DNA of 14,058 nt from Deltaproteobacteria bacterium. Its GTDB lineage: Bacteria; Desulfobacterota; GWC2-55-46; UBA9637. The DNA lies in the NCBI GenBank assembly GCA_016234985.1, contig JACRNK010000191.1:1-14058 (forward strand). The letters run 5' to 3'. The notes beneath the pieces were generated by a model that saw only the letters and a list, made by a program, of their open reading frames with translations, had not been told where the DNA came from and searched no databases. The stretch's first letter is position 1; each line of letters begins with the position of its first letter. Positions 1 to 7,293 of the stretch are shown here, piece by piece. The position numbers and the translations under genes are program-made.

Positions 1-1
1 A

Positions 2-1024
2 AAAATATCGGATGTGATGACAAAAGAGCTTGTAACAGCGCCGGTCGGCACATCCATAGAAAAGGCAAAAGCCATCCTCGATCGCCACAGGATTGAAAAG
101 CTGCCTGTAGAGGATAAAAACGGTCAGCTCAAAGGTTCGATAACAAGAAAGCACATAGAAAAACGCGAAAAATACCCAAACTCCTGCAAAGATAAACTTG
201 GAAGATTAATGGTCGGCGCAGCAGTCGGAGTATCGTTTGACCGGGAAAAAAGGGTGCAGGCGCTTTTAAATGCAGGAGCGGATGTTATTATCATTGACAC
301 AGCCCACGGCCACAGCAAAGGCGTTCTTAATGCCGTTAAATCTACGCGAAAAAACTTTCCCAAGTGCCAGCTTATTGCGGGGAATGTCGGGACATCCGAA
401 GGCGCTGAAGCGCTTATAAAGGCAGGCGTTGATGCGGTAAAGGTCGGCATCGGTCCGGGTTCGATATGCACCACAAGGATAGTAACAGGGGTCGGCGTTC
501 CGCAGATAACGGCTATCATGGATTGTGTTGCTGTTGGTAGAAAAAAGAACATACCGGTCATTGCCGACGGCGGCATAAAATTTTCAGGCGATATGGTAAA
601 GGCTATCGCCGCCGGCGCAGACTCAATAATGATTGGCGGGCTATTTGCCGGCACCGATGAAAGCCCTGGAGAAACGGTTTTGTATCAGGGACGGACATAT
701 AAAATGTATAGAGGCATGGGTTCCATTGAAGCCATGAAAAAAGGCAGTAAAGACAGATACTTTCAGGATGATGTTGAGAGCGAACTTAAACTTGTGCCTG
801 AGGGGATTGAGGGAAGGGTTCCGCACAAAGGGGCGGTCTCTTCAACTATATTTCAACTGATTGGCGGGTTAAAATCCGGCATGGGGTATTGCGGCTCAAG
901 GACTATTTCCGAACTTCAAAAAAATGCAAAATTGGTCAGAATAACCGTTGCAGGACTCCGCGAAAGCCATGTCCACGATGTCATCATTACAAAAGAGGCG
1001 CCGAATTATAAGGTGGTGGAGTAA
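2..1024 (+). CDS. guaB: Inosine-5'-monophosphate dehydrogenase, 5' end missing
   Basis: Oxidises IMP to XMP with NAD+, the committed step of GMP synthesis in the cytoplasm. The reading frame is open to the left edge (codons from base 2 read [14 protein letters not shown], typical of an IMPDH CBS domain), so the gene begins upstream and about 150 residues are missing compared with the usual ~490. Visible parts are the end of the first CBS repeat, a short second-CBS remainder ([14 protein letters not shown]), the barrel with DTAHGHS, the catalytic-cysteine loop GPGSICTTR (Cys codon at 467-469), [11 protein letters not shown] and the C-terminal flap [11 protein letters not shown]...[11 protein letters not shown]. 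The TAA stop shares its last A with the guaA ATG (TAATG), so the two are translationally coupled. Identification is secure. Confidence 0.96.
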   Translation, partial: KISDVMTKELVTAPVGTSIEKAKAILDRHRIEKLPVEDKNGQLKGSITRKHIEKREKYPNSCKDKLGRLMVGAAVGVSFDREKRVQALLNAGADVIIIDTAHGHSKGVLNAVKSTRKNFPKCQLIAGNVGTSEGAEALIKAGVDAVKVGIGPGSICTTRIVTGVGVPQITAIMDCVAVGRKKNIPVIADGGIKFSGDMVKAIAAGADSIMIGGLFAGTDESPGETVLYQGRTYKMYRGMGSIEAMKKGSKDRYFQDDVESELKLVPEGIEGRVPHKGAVSSTIFQLIGGLKSGMGYCGSRTISELQKNAKLVRITVAGLRESHVHDVIITKEAPNYKVVE

Positions 1025-2598
1025 TGCCGGACATCCATCAGCAAAAAATCCTGATATTAGACTTCGGCTCTCAATATACCCAGCTTATTGCAAGAAGGGT
1101 GCGGGAGCAGAAGGTTTATTGCGAGATTCATCCGTTTAATATCGGCCTTGACAGAATAGAGGGTTTTAATGCCAAAGGTATTATCCTTTCCGGCGGGCCA
1201 TCCAGTGTTTACGATAAAGATGCTCCGCTTATTTCAAAAGAGGTTTTTAACCTCGACATCCCCATCCTCGGCATCTGTTACGGCATGCAGCTTACCGCGC
1301 ATCTCCTCGGCGGCGAGGTGGAAAAATCCGCCCATAGGGAATATGGCAGCGCTGAATTGATAATTGACGACGATTCAGATTTATTTAAAGGCATTGTCTC
1401 TAGACTCCGAACTCTAAACTCCGAACTCCGAACTGTAGTCTGGATGAGCCACGGCGACAGAATCAGAAAGATGCCCAAGGGATTTATTTCCATTGCCCAC
1501 AGTCAAAATTCACCGCTCTGCGCGATGAGCGATATTAAAAGAAAAATCTTCGGCGTGCAGTTTCACCCTGAGGTTGTTCATACGCCGAAAGGCGCTCAAA
1601 TCATTAAAAATTTTCTTTTCAAAATATGCAAATGCAAGCCCACATGGACAATGGAGTCGTTTATAGACACTGCTGTTGCAGAGATAAGGGCGAGGGTAGG
1701 GGAGAAGGCCGTTGTGTGCGGCATAAGCGGCGGCGTTGATTCCGCTGTGGCTGCGGTCTTGATGCATCGCGCCATCGGCAAACAACTGACCTGCATATTT
1801 GTTGACAACGGCGTATTAAGGCAGGATGAGGCCATGAAGGTTGAGCAGACACTAAAGAAACACTTTCACATGAATCTTAAATGCGTGGACGCCTCTCAAA
1901 GGTTTTTGAAAAAACTGAAGGGCGTCGAAGACCCTGAAAAAAAGCGAAAGATTATCGGCAACGAGTTTGTCAGGGTTTTCGAGGATGAGGCCATGAAATT
2001 AAAAAATGCGGCCTTTCTCGGCCAGGGGACATTGTATCCGGACGTGATTGAAAGCGTGTCGTTTAAAGGCCCTTCAGCCACAATAAAGAGCCATCATAAT
2101 GTGGGCGGGCTCTTAAAAAAGATGAAGCTGAAATTAGTGGAGCCATTGAGGGAGTTGTTTAAGGATGAGGTTCGTGTCCTCGGCAAGGCATTGGGTATGT
2201 CTGATGAGATAGTAAACAGGCATCCGTTCCCAGGCCCAGGCCTTGCAATAAGGGTTTTAGGCGATGTTACCAAAGCACGATGTGATATACTAAGAAAGGC
2301 AGACAGTATCGTGTTGGAAGAGATAAAAGGCGCAGGGCTTTATACAAAAATCTGGCAGGCATTTGCAGTGCTTTTGCCGATAAAGACAGTCGGCGTTATG
2401 GGAGATGAAAGGACTTATGAAAATGTGATTGCAGTGCGCGCGGTGAATAGCGTGGACGGCATGACAGCGGACTGGGTGCGGCTGCCTTATGATTTGATGG
2501 CAAGAATTTCCACAAGGATAATAAATGAGGTGAGGGGAGTAAACAGGGTGGTGTATGATATAAGCAGCAAGCCGCCCAGCACAATAGAATGGGAGTGA
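1024..2598 (+). CDS. guaA: GMP synthase (glutamine-hydrolysing)
   Basis: Converts XMP to GMP using ATP and glutamine. The 524 residues match the usual length. The class-I glutamine amidotransferase domain comes first: GGPSSVYD, nucleophile Cys85 in GICYGMQL, His181 and Glu183 in GVQFHPEV. The ATP-pyrophosphatase domain follows with the P-loop SGGVDS (235-240). The C-terminal dimerisation domain contains [12 protein letters not shown] and ends in [11 protein letters not shown], the family C-terminus. The start overlaps the guaB stop by one base. One oddity is that residues about 127-138 ([12 protein letters not shown]), just before VWMSHGD, are encoded by a heptanucleotide tandem repeat (1404-1438). 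They lie in a loop that varies in the family, so the enzyme should be functional. Confidence 0.97.
   Translation: MPDIHQQKILILDFGSQYTQLIARRVREQKVYCEIHPFNIGLDRIEGFNAKGIILSGGPSSVYDKDAPLISKEVFNLDIPILGICYGMQLTAHLLGGEVEKSAHREYGSAELIIDDDSDLFKGIVSRLRTLNSELRTVVWMSHGDRIRKMPKGFISIAHSQNSPLCAMSDIKRKIFGVQFHPEVVHTPKGAQIIKNFLFKICKCKPTWTMESFIDTAVAEIRARVGEKAVVCGISGGVDSAVAAVLMHRAIGKQLTCIFVDNGVLRQDEAMKVEQTLKKHFHMNLKCVDASQRFLKKLKGVEDPEKKRKIIGNEFVRVFEDEAMKLKNAAFLGQGTLYPDVIESVSFKGPSATIKSHHNVGGLLKKMKLKLVEPLRELFKDEVRVLGKALGMSDEIVNRHPFPGPGLAIRVLGDVTKARCDILRKADSIVLEEIKGAGLYTKIWQAFAVLLPIKTVGVMGDERTYENVIAVRAVNSVDGMTADWVRLPYDLMARISTRIINEVRGVNRVVYDISSKPPSTIEWE
1404..1438 (+). repeat. Heptanucleotide tandem repeat inside guaA
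   Basis: Five consecutive 7-nt units: ACTCCGA, ACTCTAA, ACTCCGA, ACTCCGA, ACTGTAG. Three are identical and two diverged. The tract is in frame and encodes a loop of the glutaminase domain. It is probably a short repeat that expanded or was inserted where the protein tolerates it; E. coli GuaA also has a long loop here, so total length is not abnormal. Confidence 0.75.
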
Positions 2599-2604
2599 AA
2601 AAAC

Positions 2605-3315
2605 ATGGTTGAAGATTTAAAAGGCCAGGAAACCTGGCGGATATTTAAAATCATGAGCGAATTTGTGGAGGGCTTTGAGGAGCTCTCCACAATAGGCCCT
2701 GCAGTATCCATATTCGGTTCTGCAAGGTTTTCCAGAAAGCATAAATACTATAAGAAGGCAGTGGAAATATCCACTCTTCTTGCAAAGGACGGCTATACCA
2801 TCATAACCGGCGGAGGGCCTGGAATCATGGAGGCAGCCAACAAAGGGGCGATAAATAATGCCGGAGGTTCAGTGGGATTGAATATCCTTTTGCCGCAGGA
2901 ACAAAAGCCAAATCCGTTTCAGAATAAGTCTCTGACCTTTAAATACTTTTTTGCCAGAAAGGTAATGTTCATAAAATACGCTATGGGCTATGTCTGTATG
3001 CCGGGCGGGTTCGGGACATTGGACGAGTTTTTTGAGGCATTGACCCTTGTGCAGACGCACAAGATATATCCATTGCCTCTGATACTGGTTGGGAAAGATT
3101 ACTGGAACGACCTTCTCAAATGGATGAAGGCAACCATGTTAAAACAAGGAACCATATCTAAAGAAGATTTAGACCTCGTCAGGATTACCGATGACCCCAA
3201 AGAGGTTTTGGCAATAATAAACAAGCACAGAGACTGGAAGCTAAAGATGATAAAAAGCGCCATGAAGAAAAAAAGAACAAAAATCTCCACAGCCAGAAAA
3301 GGGGAGATGATATGA
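2605..3315 (+). CDS. LOG family (TIGR00730-type) nucleotide hydrolase
   Basis: Rossmann-fold protein of the LOG/PpnN lysine-decarboxylase-like superfamily, 236 residues. Members hydrolyse nucleoside 5'-monophosphates (cytokinin ribotides in plants, purine and pyrimidine monophosphates in bacteria) to free base and ribose 5-phosphate. Key motifs are visible: SIFGSAR near residue 35, GGGPGIMEAANKG at 69-81, and PGGFGTLDE at 133-141, the PGGxGTxxE signature with the catalytic Glu. The C-terminus is a basic tail (MKKKRTKISTARKGEMI) that looks unstructured. The start ATG is 6 nt after the guaA stop, with GGGAG at 2591-2595 as ribosome site, so it is the third gene of the guaBA operon and probably linked to purine turnover. 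The exact substrate cannot be read from sequence. Confidence 0.9.
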   Translation: MVEDLKGQETWRIFKIMSEFVEGFEELSTIGPAVSIFGSARFSRKHKYYKKAVEISTLLAKDGYTIITGGGPGIMEAANKGAINNAGGSVGLNILLPQEQKPNPFQNKSLTFKYFFARKVMFIKYAMGYVCMPGGFGTLDEFFEALTLVQTHKIYPLPLILVGKDYWNDLLKWMKATMLKQGTISKEDLDLVRITDDPKEVLAIINKHRDWKLKMIKSAMKKKRTKISTARKGEMI

Positions 3316-3528
3316 GGATGGTTTGCAAACTCCCTATTGCGAAACAAGAAGGTTATGTTGGACAGAGATGGGGCGGAACGTGTAATAATAGGATTTTTAG
3401 CTCGTCCCTTCTCAAAGTAAGAGTCGTATTAAATAAGACCTTTCATGCTTTCTCAGCAAGAGGAGCATTTCTACTTTTGTTATTCCATTAGACATAAAAA
3501 AATCCATTGCCTTTGATCTCTGAAAAGC
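3316..3528. other. Intergenic region between the gua operon and the cas locus
   Basis: About 210 bases without a convincing gene. It contains a candidate + strand promoter (3359-3386). I find no hairpin followed by a T-run that would clearly terminate the gua operon, and no CRISPR repeat. The stretch is AT-rich towards its right end. Confidence 0.6.
3359..3386 (+). promoter_or_regulatory. Candidate sigma-70 promoter upstream of the cas locus
   Basis: TGGACA (3359-3364) and TGTAAT (3381-3386) are separated by 16 nt; each matches the consensus hexamer at 5 of 6 positions. It faces the cas operon and would give a start near 3393, about 380 nt before cas5c and about 135 nt before the cas3 remnant. 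It may be the original cas promoter. There is no experimental support. Confidence 0.35.
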
Positions 3529-3723
3529 ATGTCAAAGAAATTCTATGCGCATAGCGTTGAAGGAAAACAGGTTGATAAGTGGCACACCCTTGACGAGCAT
3601 TTAAAAGGCACGGCTGAATTGGCGTCGGCGTTTGCGGCTGAATTCGGCTGTTCCGAGTGGGGAAGGCTTGCGGGGTTGTGGCATGATATGGGGAAGTATG
3701 CATCTTTTGTTTGTATAATCTGA
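3529..3723 (+). pseudogene. Remnant of type I-C cas3, N-terminal HD nuclease part only
   Basis: A 64-codon frame that closely resembles the N-terminus of type I-C Cas3: FYAHSVEGK, LDEHL, EWGRLAGLWHDMGKYAS. The metal-binding residues His8, His24 and the His52-Asp53 pair are present. Homology stops after KYAS; the frame then reads SFVCII and hits TGA at 3721-3723. A normal I-C Cas3 has about 700-800 residues, so most of the HD domain and the whole helicase are missing. It lies directly upstream of cas5c, where cas3 normally sits in I-C operons, so it reads as the stump of the original gene. No good Shine-Dalgarno precedes the ATG. A complete but different cas3 lies at 7283. Being a truncated HD domain, it is unlikely to be an active nuclease. 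Confidence 0.85.
3712..3719 (+). promoter_or_regulatory. Perfect -10 box at the cas3 remnant breakpoint, before cas5c
   Basis: TGTATAAT: the hexamer TATAAT is at 3714-3719, about 50 nt before the cas5c ATG, and no -35 is recognisable. The surrounding bases, TTTGTTTG followed by TATAAT, match the 3' end of the second array's repeat with one deleted G, and a GCA lies 3 nt further away than in the repeat. It may drive the cas5c-cas8c-cas7c-cas3 module. Confidence 0.4.
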
Positions 3724-3770
3724 CAGGTTTGCTTAAAATCAAAAAGCTACAAAGAAGGGAGGGCTTGTAA

Positions 3771-4385
3771 ATGGAAAAAACATACGAGGTATCGTTTGAA
3801 ATTGCAGGAAGTGCTGCCATGTTTACGCGGCCTGATTCAGGTGCTGCACAAGTGTCTTATCCCGCGCCGACGTTTTCTGCCGCAAAGGGCATGTTTGAGG
3901 CGATTGCACGTTGGAAAAGTGCTTGCATTCGCCCCATAAAAGTCGAAATATGTAAACCAATCAAGTATCATAAATACACGACTAATTATGGTGGCCCGCT
4001 TAGGAAAAGTAATCAAATGGCTCAAGGCAGCTCTTATCAAATTCCCGCAACGATATTGATAGATGTGTGCTATCGAATGTACGGAATCGTTGAAGAGATC
4101 GCTCAATCTCCGCATGATAATAATCACCTGCACGCATTGCAGGATTTTTTTAATAGGCGTTTAAATAAAGGGCGGTTATATTATACGCCGTGCCTTGGAT
4201 GGAAAGAGTTTGTGCCGTCTTATGTAGGTGAGTTTCGGGAAGGCACAAAGAAACAGGCAGACATCAACATTGTGATTCCCTCCATGCTTCACAGTGTTTT
4301 TGACAAGATATCCGATGGTCAAGTTGCGCCGAGTTTCGCTGTTGACGCGGTGATCAAGGAAGGAGAGTTGATTTATGCTAAATGA
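3771..4385 (+). CDS. cas5c: Type I-C Cascade subunit and pre-crRNA endoribonuclease Cas5c (Cas5d)
   Basis: Cas5c is the subunit that both cuts pre-crRNA and holds the 5' handle in type I-C, replacing the Cas6 of other type I systems. The 204 residues are somewhat shorter than the usual ~210-240. The N-terminal RAMP strand (YEVSFEIAGSAAMFTRPD), the following YPAPTFSAAKGMFEAI segment and KPIKYHKYTTNYGGPLRKSN are typical of the family. The C-terminal half contains NRRLNKGRLYYTPCLGWKEF, again Cas5c-like. No cas6 is present, consistent with Cas5c doing the processing. AAGGGAGGG at 3755-3763 is a strong ribosome site, 7 nt before the ATG. The 3' end overlaps cas8c by 11 nt. It is the first intact gene of the cas operon. 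Confidence 0.92.
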   Translation: MEKTYEVSFEIAGSAAMFTRPDSGAAQVSYPAPTFSAAKGMFEAIARWKSACIRPIKVEICKPIKYHKYTTNYGGPLRKSNQMAQGSSYQIPATILIDVCYRMYGIVEEIAQSPHDNNHLHALQDFFNRRLNKGRLYYTPCLGWKEFVPSYVGEFREGTKKQADINIVIPSMLHSVFDKISDGQVAPSFAVDAVIKEGELIYAK

Positions 4386-6378
4386 ACTATATCAGCTATC
4401 CAGTAATCTAAAAAAATGTGGCATCCAATTAGGCGATCTGCATCAGAATATTAAGACGCCTGGTAAGGTGGAAGGCTTTATTGTAGGGATTGACAAAGAC
4501 GGCATGCCAAAAACAGTAGAGCATATTGGTGGCAAAAATATGGCCAAACTTTGGACATTGCGAAAAGGTCAACATAATAGTTTTCCTTACATTAAACTTA
4601 AAAAGCCAATTTTTGATGTTGGGTTTGATTATCCCATGTATGAAAAACTTAATAGTAAGAAAACAAAGCCGGAAGAAAAAAAGGCCATATTAACCCAAGC
4701 GACAGTTTTGAACAAAGGGCAGGATCTGAGTCTTGCGAGGTGGACTCAAAATCAAATAGCTGGAGTTGAGGGAAAGGACCAGAAATTGTCGGCTTTAGTT
4801 GATCTCGTGAAAAGGTTGCCAAAAGACGAAAAGAGTTCGGAAAGTTTTTTAGGGAGTTTATCGGCGTTACTTGTGAAGAATTTGAATGCAGAGACAGTTG
4901 ATTTAATTAAGACGGTTTTGGTCGGTGATAGAAAGGGGGGAAAGATTGTATGCGATGCTCCGCTTTTTCTTGACGTGAGCGACTGGCAGAACTATTCATG
5001 CCGTGTTGCTCATCCAGAAATGGGCTTGTTGGTCAGCAAGTATTTGCCTAATGCAGCGGTTGACAGTAAAAAGGATGGTAAATCGGCATTTGGCGGTAGC
5101 GAGTTGCATATTGAGTCCTATCCCGATCCTAATTTGCCATTAATCGGAAGGATTTATTTGTTTTCGATGAATCAGGACGCTCCTTGCCATAATCGCTATG
5201 GGAAGATAGGTTCAGCTATTTTTCCTGCAAGTCCTGACGAAGTGCGGTCAATGCATGGAGCTATCAAGTGGTGTGTTGCCGAAGAACGAAAAGGTAAGAC
5301 ATGGCAAGGAGTGCCTAACGTGAAGCGAAAGCAGGATTTGCTTATTTCTTATTTGGAGGAAAAACCGGAAAATGCTATTGAACTTGCAAGTATCTTTGCG
5401 GCGCCAGACGTAAAGGAGAGTGTAACCGCCGAGGCTGCTTATGAAAACAAAACAAAAACTGCTTGTGATGCGCTGCGCGGAGTGCCAGGCTTAAATGATA
5501 ATTCTCAGGTCAATCTGTTTGTTATCAGCAAGGTTGACGAAGGGCGTGCTCAAGTAGTGTTAAGCGCTGCGTACAGCGTCAATAATATCATTCAAAGTGT
5601 GGAGGAGTGGAGGACGGCGGCTAATAACCGGCCATCATTTTCGTTGTTGCTTCCGGAGAAGAAAGGCGAGAAGGCGTTGCAAGTCGAACCGGCATGTCCT
5701 TCTCCTACAGATGTCATGAAATGTTTTCAGAACCAGTGGATTAAAAACGGACTTGATAAAAGAGAGATACCCGGTGTTTATTTGCGGCATGTATATGATT
5801 TGTATCTTGGCGACATAATGATTGCCAGACATGCGGCAAACAATTTTCTACAGCTTGCTGTACAACGACTTGGAGGGCTGTTTATCGGTTATGGCGGAGC
5901 GGATCATGTAAACGCCATAAAAGAATATTCGCCGGATGCCCGCAAAACTGTATTGCACGGCATGTCGGTTATAGCGATTGCATTATATAAACTCGATATA
6001 AAAAAGGAGGACTATATGAAAAATGCGGCTTTTAATGTCGGCAGGATGCTATCGCTCGCCGACAAATTGCATGAGCAGTATTGCAGACATGTGCGCAAGA
6101 ATGATATTCCGCCACAGATGATTGGCAATGCGCTGATGCATACTGCGCTGGATAATCCAACAAAAGGACTGTCCCTGCTTAGTGAGAGGTTATTGATATA
6201 TCAGGCATGGGCGACTAAGGCACAGGGTGATAATATCGGATTGGCAAAGTGGGTCTTGGGACAGATGGGTAAGGTTTCTGCAGATTTGGAAAATGCCAAT
6301 ATTCCGACACAAGCCGATGATGCCGTAAAAGCGCAGATATTATTAGGTTACTTAGCACATGTCAAAAACGAAGACTAA
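4375..6378 (+). CDS. cas8c: Type I-C Cascade large subunit Cas8c (Csd1-like), divergent and long
   Basis: Large subunit of the I-C effector, expected to recognise the PAM and open target DNA. The call rests on position between cas5c and cas7c, on size, and on a helical C-terminus ending in a segment (DDAVKAQILLGYLAH) like the end of Csd1 proteins. At 667 residues it is longer than most Csd1 proteins (about 570-620), and I do not see the usual Csd1 N-terminal motifs, so it is a divergent member. Blocks such as GKIGSAIFPASPDEVRSMHG and LPLIGRIYLFSMNQDAPC may be subgroup markers. The start overlaps cas5c and is preceded by AGGAG at 4361-4365. The 3' part contains a strong in-frame internal start for Cas11c at 6016. 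Confidence 0.85.
   Translation: MLNELYQLSSNLKKCGIQLGDLHQNIKTPGKVEGFIVGIDKDGMPKTVEHIGGKNMAKLWTLRKGQHNSFPYIKLKKPIFDVGFDYPMYEKLNSKKTKPEEKKAILTQATVLNKGQDLSLARWTQNQIAGVEGKDQKLSALVDLVKRLPKDEKSSESFLGSLSALLVKNLNAETVDLIKTVLVGDRKGGKIVCDAPLFLDVSDWQNYSCRVAHPEMGLLVSKYLPNAAVDSKKDGKSAFGGSELHIESYPDPNLPLIGRIYLFSMNQDAPCHNRYGKIGSAIFPASPDEVRSMHGAIKWCVAEERKGKTWQGVPNVKRKQDLLISYLEEKPENAIELASIFAAPDVKESVTAEAAYENKTKTACDALRGVPGLNDNSQVNLFVISKVDEGRAQVVLSAAYSVNNIIQSVEEWRTAANNRPSFSLLLPEKKGEKALQVEPACPSPTDVMKCFQNQWIKNGLDKREIPGVYLRHVYDLYLGDIMIARHAANNFLQLAVQRLGGLFIGYGGADHVNAIKEYSPDARKTVLHGMSVIAIALYKLDIKKEDYMKNAAFNVGRMLSLADKLHEQYCRHVRKNDIPPQMIGNALMHTALDNPTKGLSLLSERLLIYQAWATKAQGDNIGLAKWVLGQMGKVSADLENANIPTQADDAVKAQILLGYLAHVKNED
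6004..6010 (+). promoter_or_regulatory. Internal ribosome binding site for cas11c within cas8c
   Basis: A perfect AAGGAGG lies 5 nt before an in-frame ATG (6016) deep inside cas8c. It is as strong as the site of cas7c (6387-6393) and stronger than that of cas8c itself. In I-B, I-C and I-D systems the small subunit is known to be made from such an internal start. Confidence 0.85.
6016..6378 (+). CDS. cas11c: Small subunit Cas11c, translated from within cas8c
   Basis: In type I-C the small subunit, which lines the belly of Cascade and contacts the non-target strand, is produced by internal initiation in the 3' part of cas8c. Here an ATG in the cas8c frame follows AAGGAGG by 5 nt and gives a 120-residue protein starting MKNAAFNVGRMLSLADKLHE and ending in NED, the usual size of about 115-130. 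Its content is predominantly helical, with few prolines and glycines, as expected for a Cas11 bundle. It shares the stop codon with cas8c, 21 nt before cas7c. Internal start and size are seen directly; the function is by analogy with other I-C systems. Confidence 0.8.
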   Translation: MKNAAFNVGRMLSLADKLHEQYCRHVRKNDIPPQMIGNALMHTALDNPTKGLSLLSERLLIYQAWATKAQGDNIGLAKWVLGQMGKVSADLENANIPTQADDAVKAQILLGYLAHVKNED

Positions 6379-6399
6379 AAAATCAAAAGGAGGTTTATC

Positions 6400-7293
6400 A
6401 TGTCAGAGAAAAATGCGAATTTAGTAGACAAGAGAGCAACAGGGTTGTTGATTATCGAGGTGCGCAATTCCAATCCCAACGGTGATCCTGACAGGGAAAG
6501 CGACCCTCGGCAAAGACAGGACGGTAGGGGTGAAATTTCGCCGGTTTCGTTTAAACGGAAACTGCGAGATTTGATTGAAGATAAACAATGTCCCGTATGG
6601 ATTGATATAAAAACCAAAAAAAATCTTGTTGAAAACCGGTTTTACATTCTTGAACAACGTGGACGCAAAAGAGAAGACATTAAGAAAGAACTTGCGAATG
6701 GTGGCGAGGTATTTAAGGATAAATATTGGGATGGTCGGCTGTTCGGCAATACATTTCTGGAAGAAGGCGGATCAACGACTATTAAAACCGGTGTTGTTCA
6801 ATTTGGTCTTGGGGTATCAATGAGCCCTGTTGATATTGAACGACTCACAAATACAAGTAAATCTGGGGTTGAGGAGGGCAAGGACAGGGGAATGGCTCCA
6901 CTCGCTTATCGGATTGTAAAACATGGAGTATATTGCATTCCCTTTTTTGTCAATCCCACAGCCGCGCAAAAGACAGGGTGCGTCCAAGAGGATATTGATG
7001 TTATGTTACATCTTATTCCGTATGCTTATCCTCACACAGCGTCATATATCAGGCCATATGTAGAAATCCGTCATGCGTGGTACATGGAACATAAATCAGC
7101 ATTGGGATCATGTTCCGATTTTGCGTTGATTGATGCGCTGACACCAAAGCGTAAAGGTGAGACCGACGAACGGCGTAAAGAGAACACAGAGAAACCTTCT
7201 ACGTCATGGGATGATTATGATGTGCCAAAGGAATTGCCAAAAGAGTTGAGAGAAAGATTAAACAACTTTAAGGACTTGATGAATGAACAATGA
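6400..7293 (+). CDS. cas7c: Type I-C Cascade backbone Cas7c (Csd2)
   Basis: Forms the multi-copy backbone that coats the crRNA spacer. 297 residues, the usual Csd2 length. The diagnostic Cas7c N-terminus is present: TGLLIIEVRNSNPNGDPDRESDPRQ, then GRGEISPVSFKRKLRD. Further family segments are GRLFGNTF, TGVVQFGLGVSMSPVDIE and, near the C-terminus, WDDYDVPKELP. AAGGAGG at 6387-6393 with a 6-nt spacer makes the start certain. The end overlaps cas3 by 11 nt, so the two are coupled. High expression is expected from the ribosome site, fitting a subunit present in about seven copies. Confidence 0.95.
   Translation: MSEKNANLVDKRATGLLIIEVRNSNPNGDPDRESDPRQRQDGRGEISPVSFKRKLRDLIEDKQCPVWIDIKTKKNLVENRFYILEQRGRKREDIKKELANGGEVFKDKYWDGRLFGNTFLEEGGSTTIKTGVVQFGLGVSMSPVDIERLTNTSKSGVEEGKDRGMAPLAYRIVKHGVYCIPFFVNPTAAQKTGCVQEDIDVMLHLIPYAYPHTASYIRPYVEIRHAWYMEHKSALGSCSDFALIDALTPKRKGETDERRKENTEKPSTSWDDYDVPKELPKELRERLNNFKDLMNEQ

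Noticed and set aside
124..654. Minus-strand open frames opposite guaB, guaA and the cas genes
   Set aside because: They are shadows of well-identified genes, with no ribosome sites or recognisable protein content.
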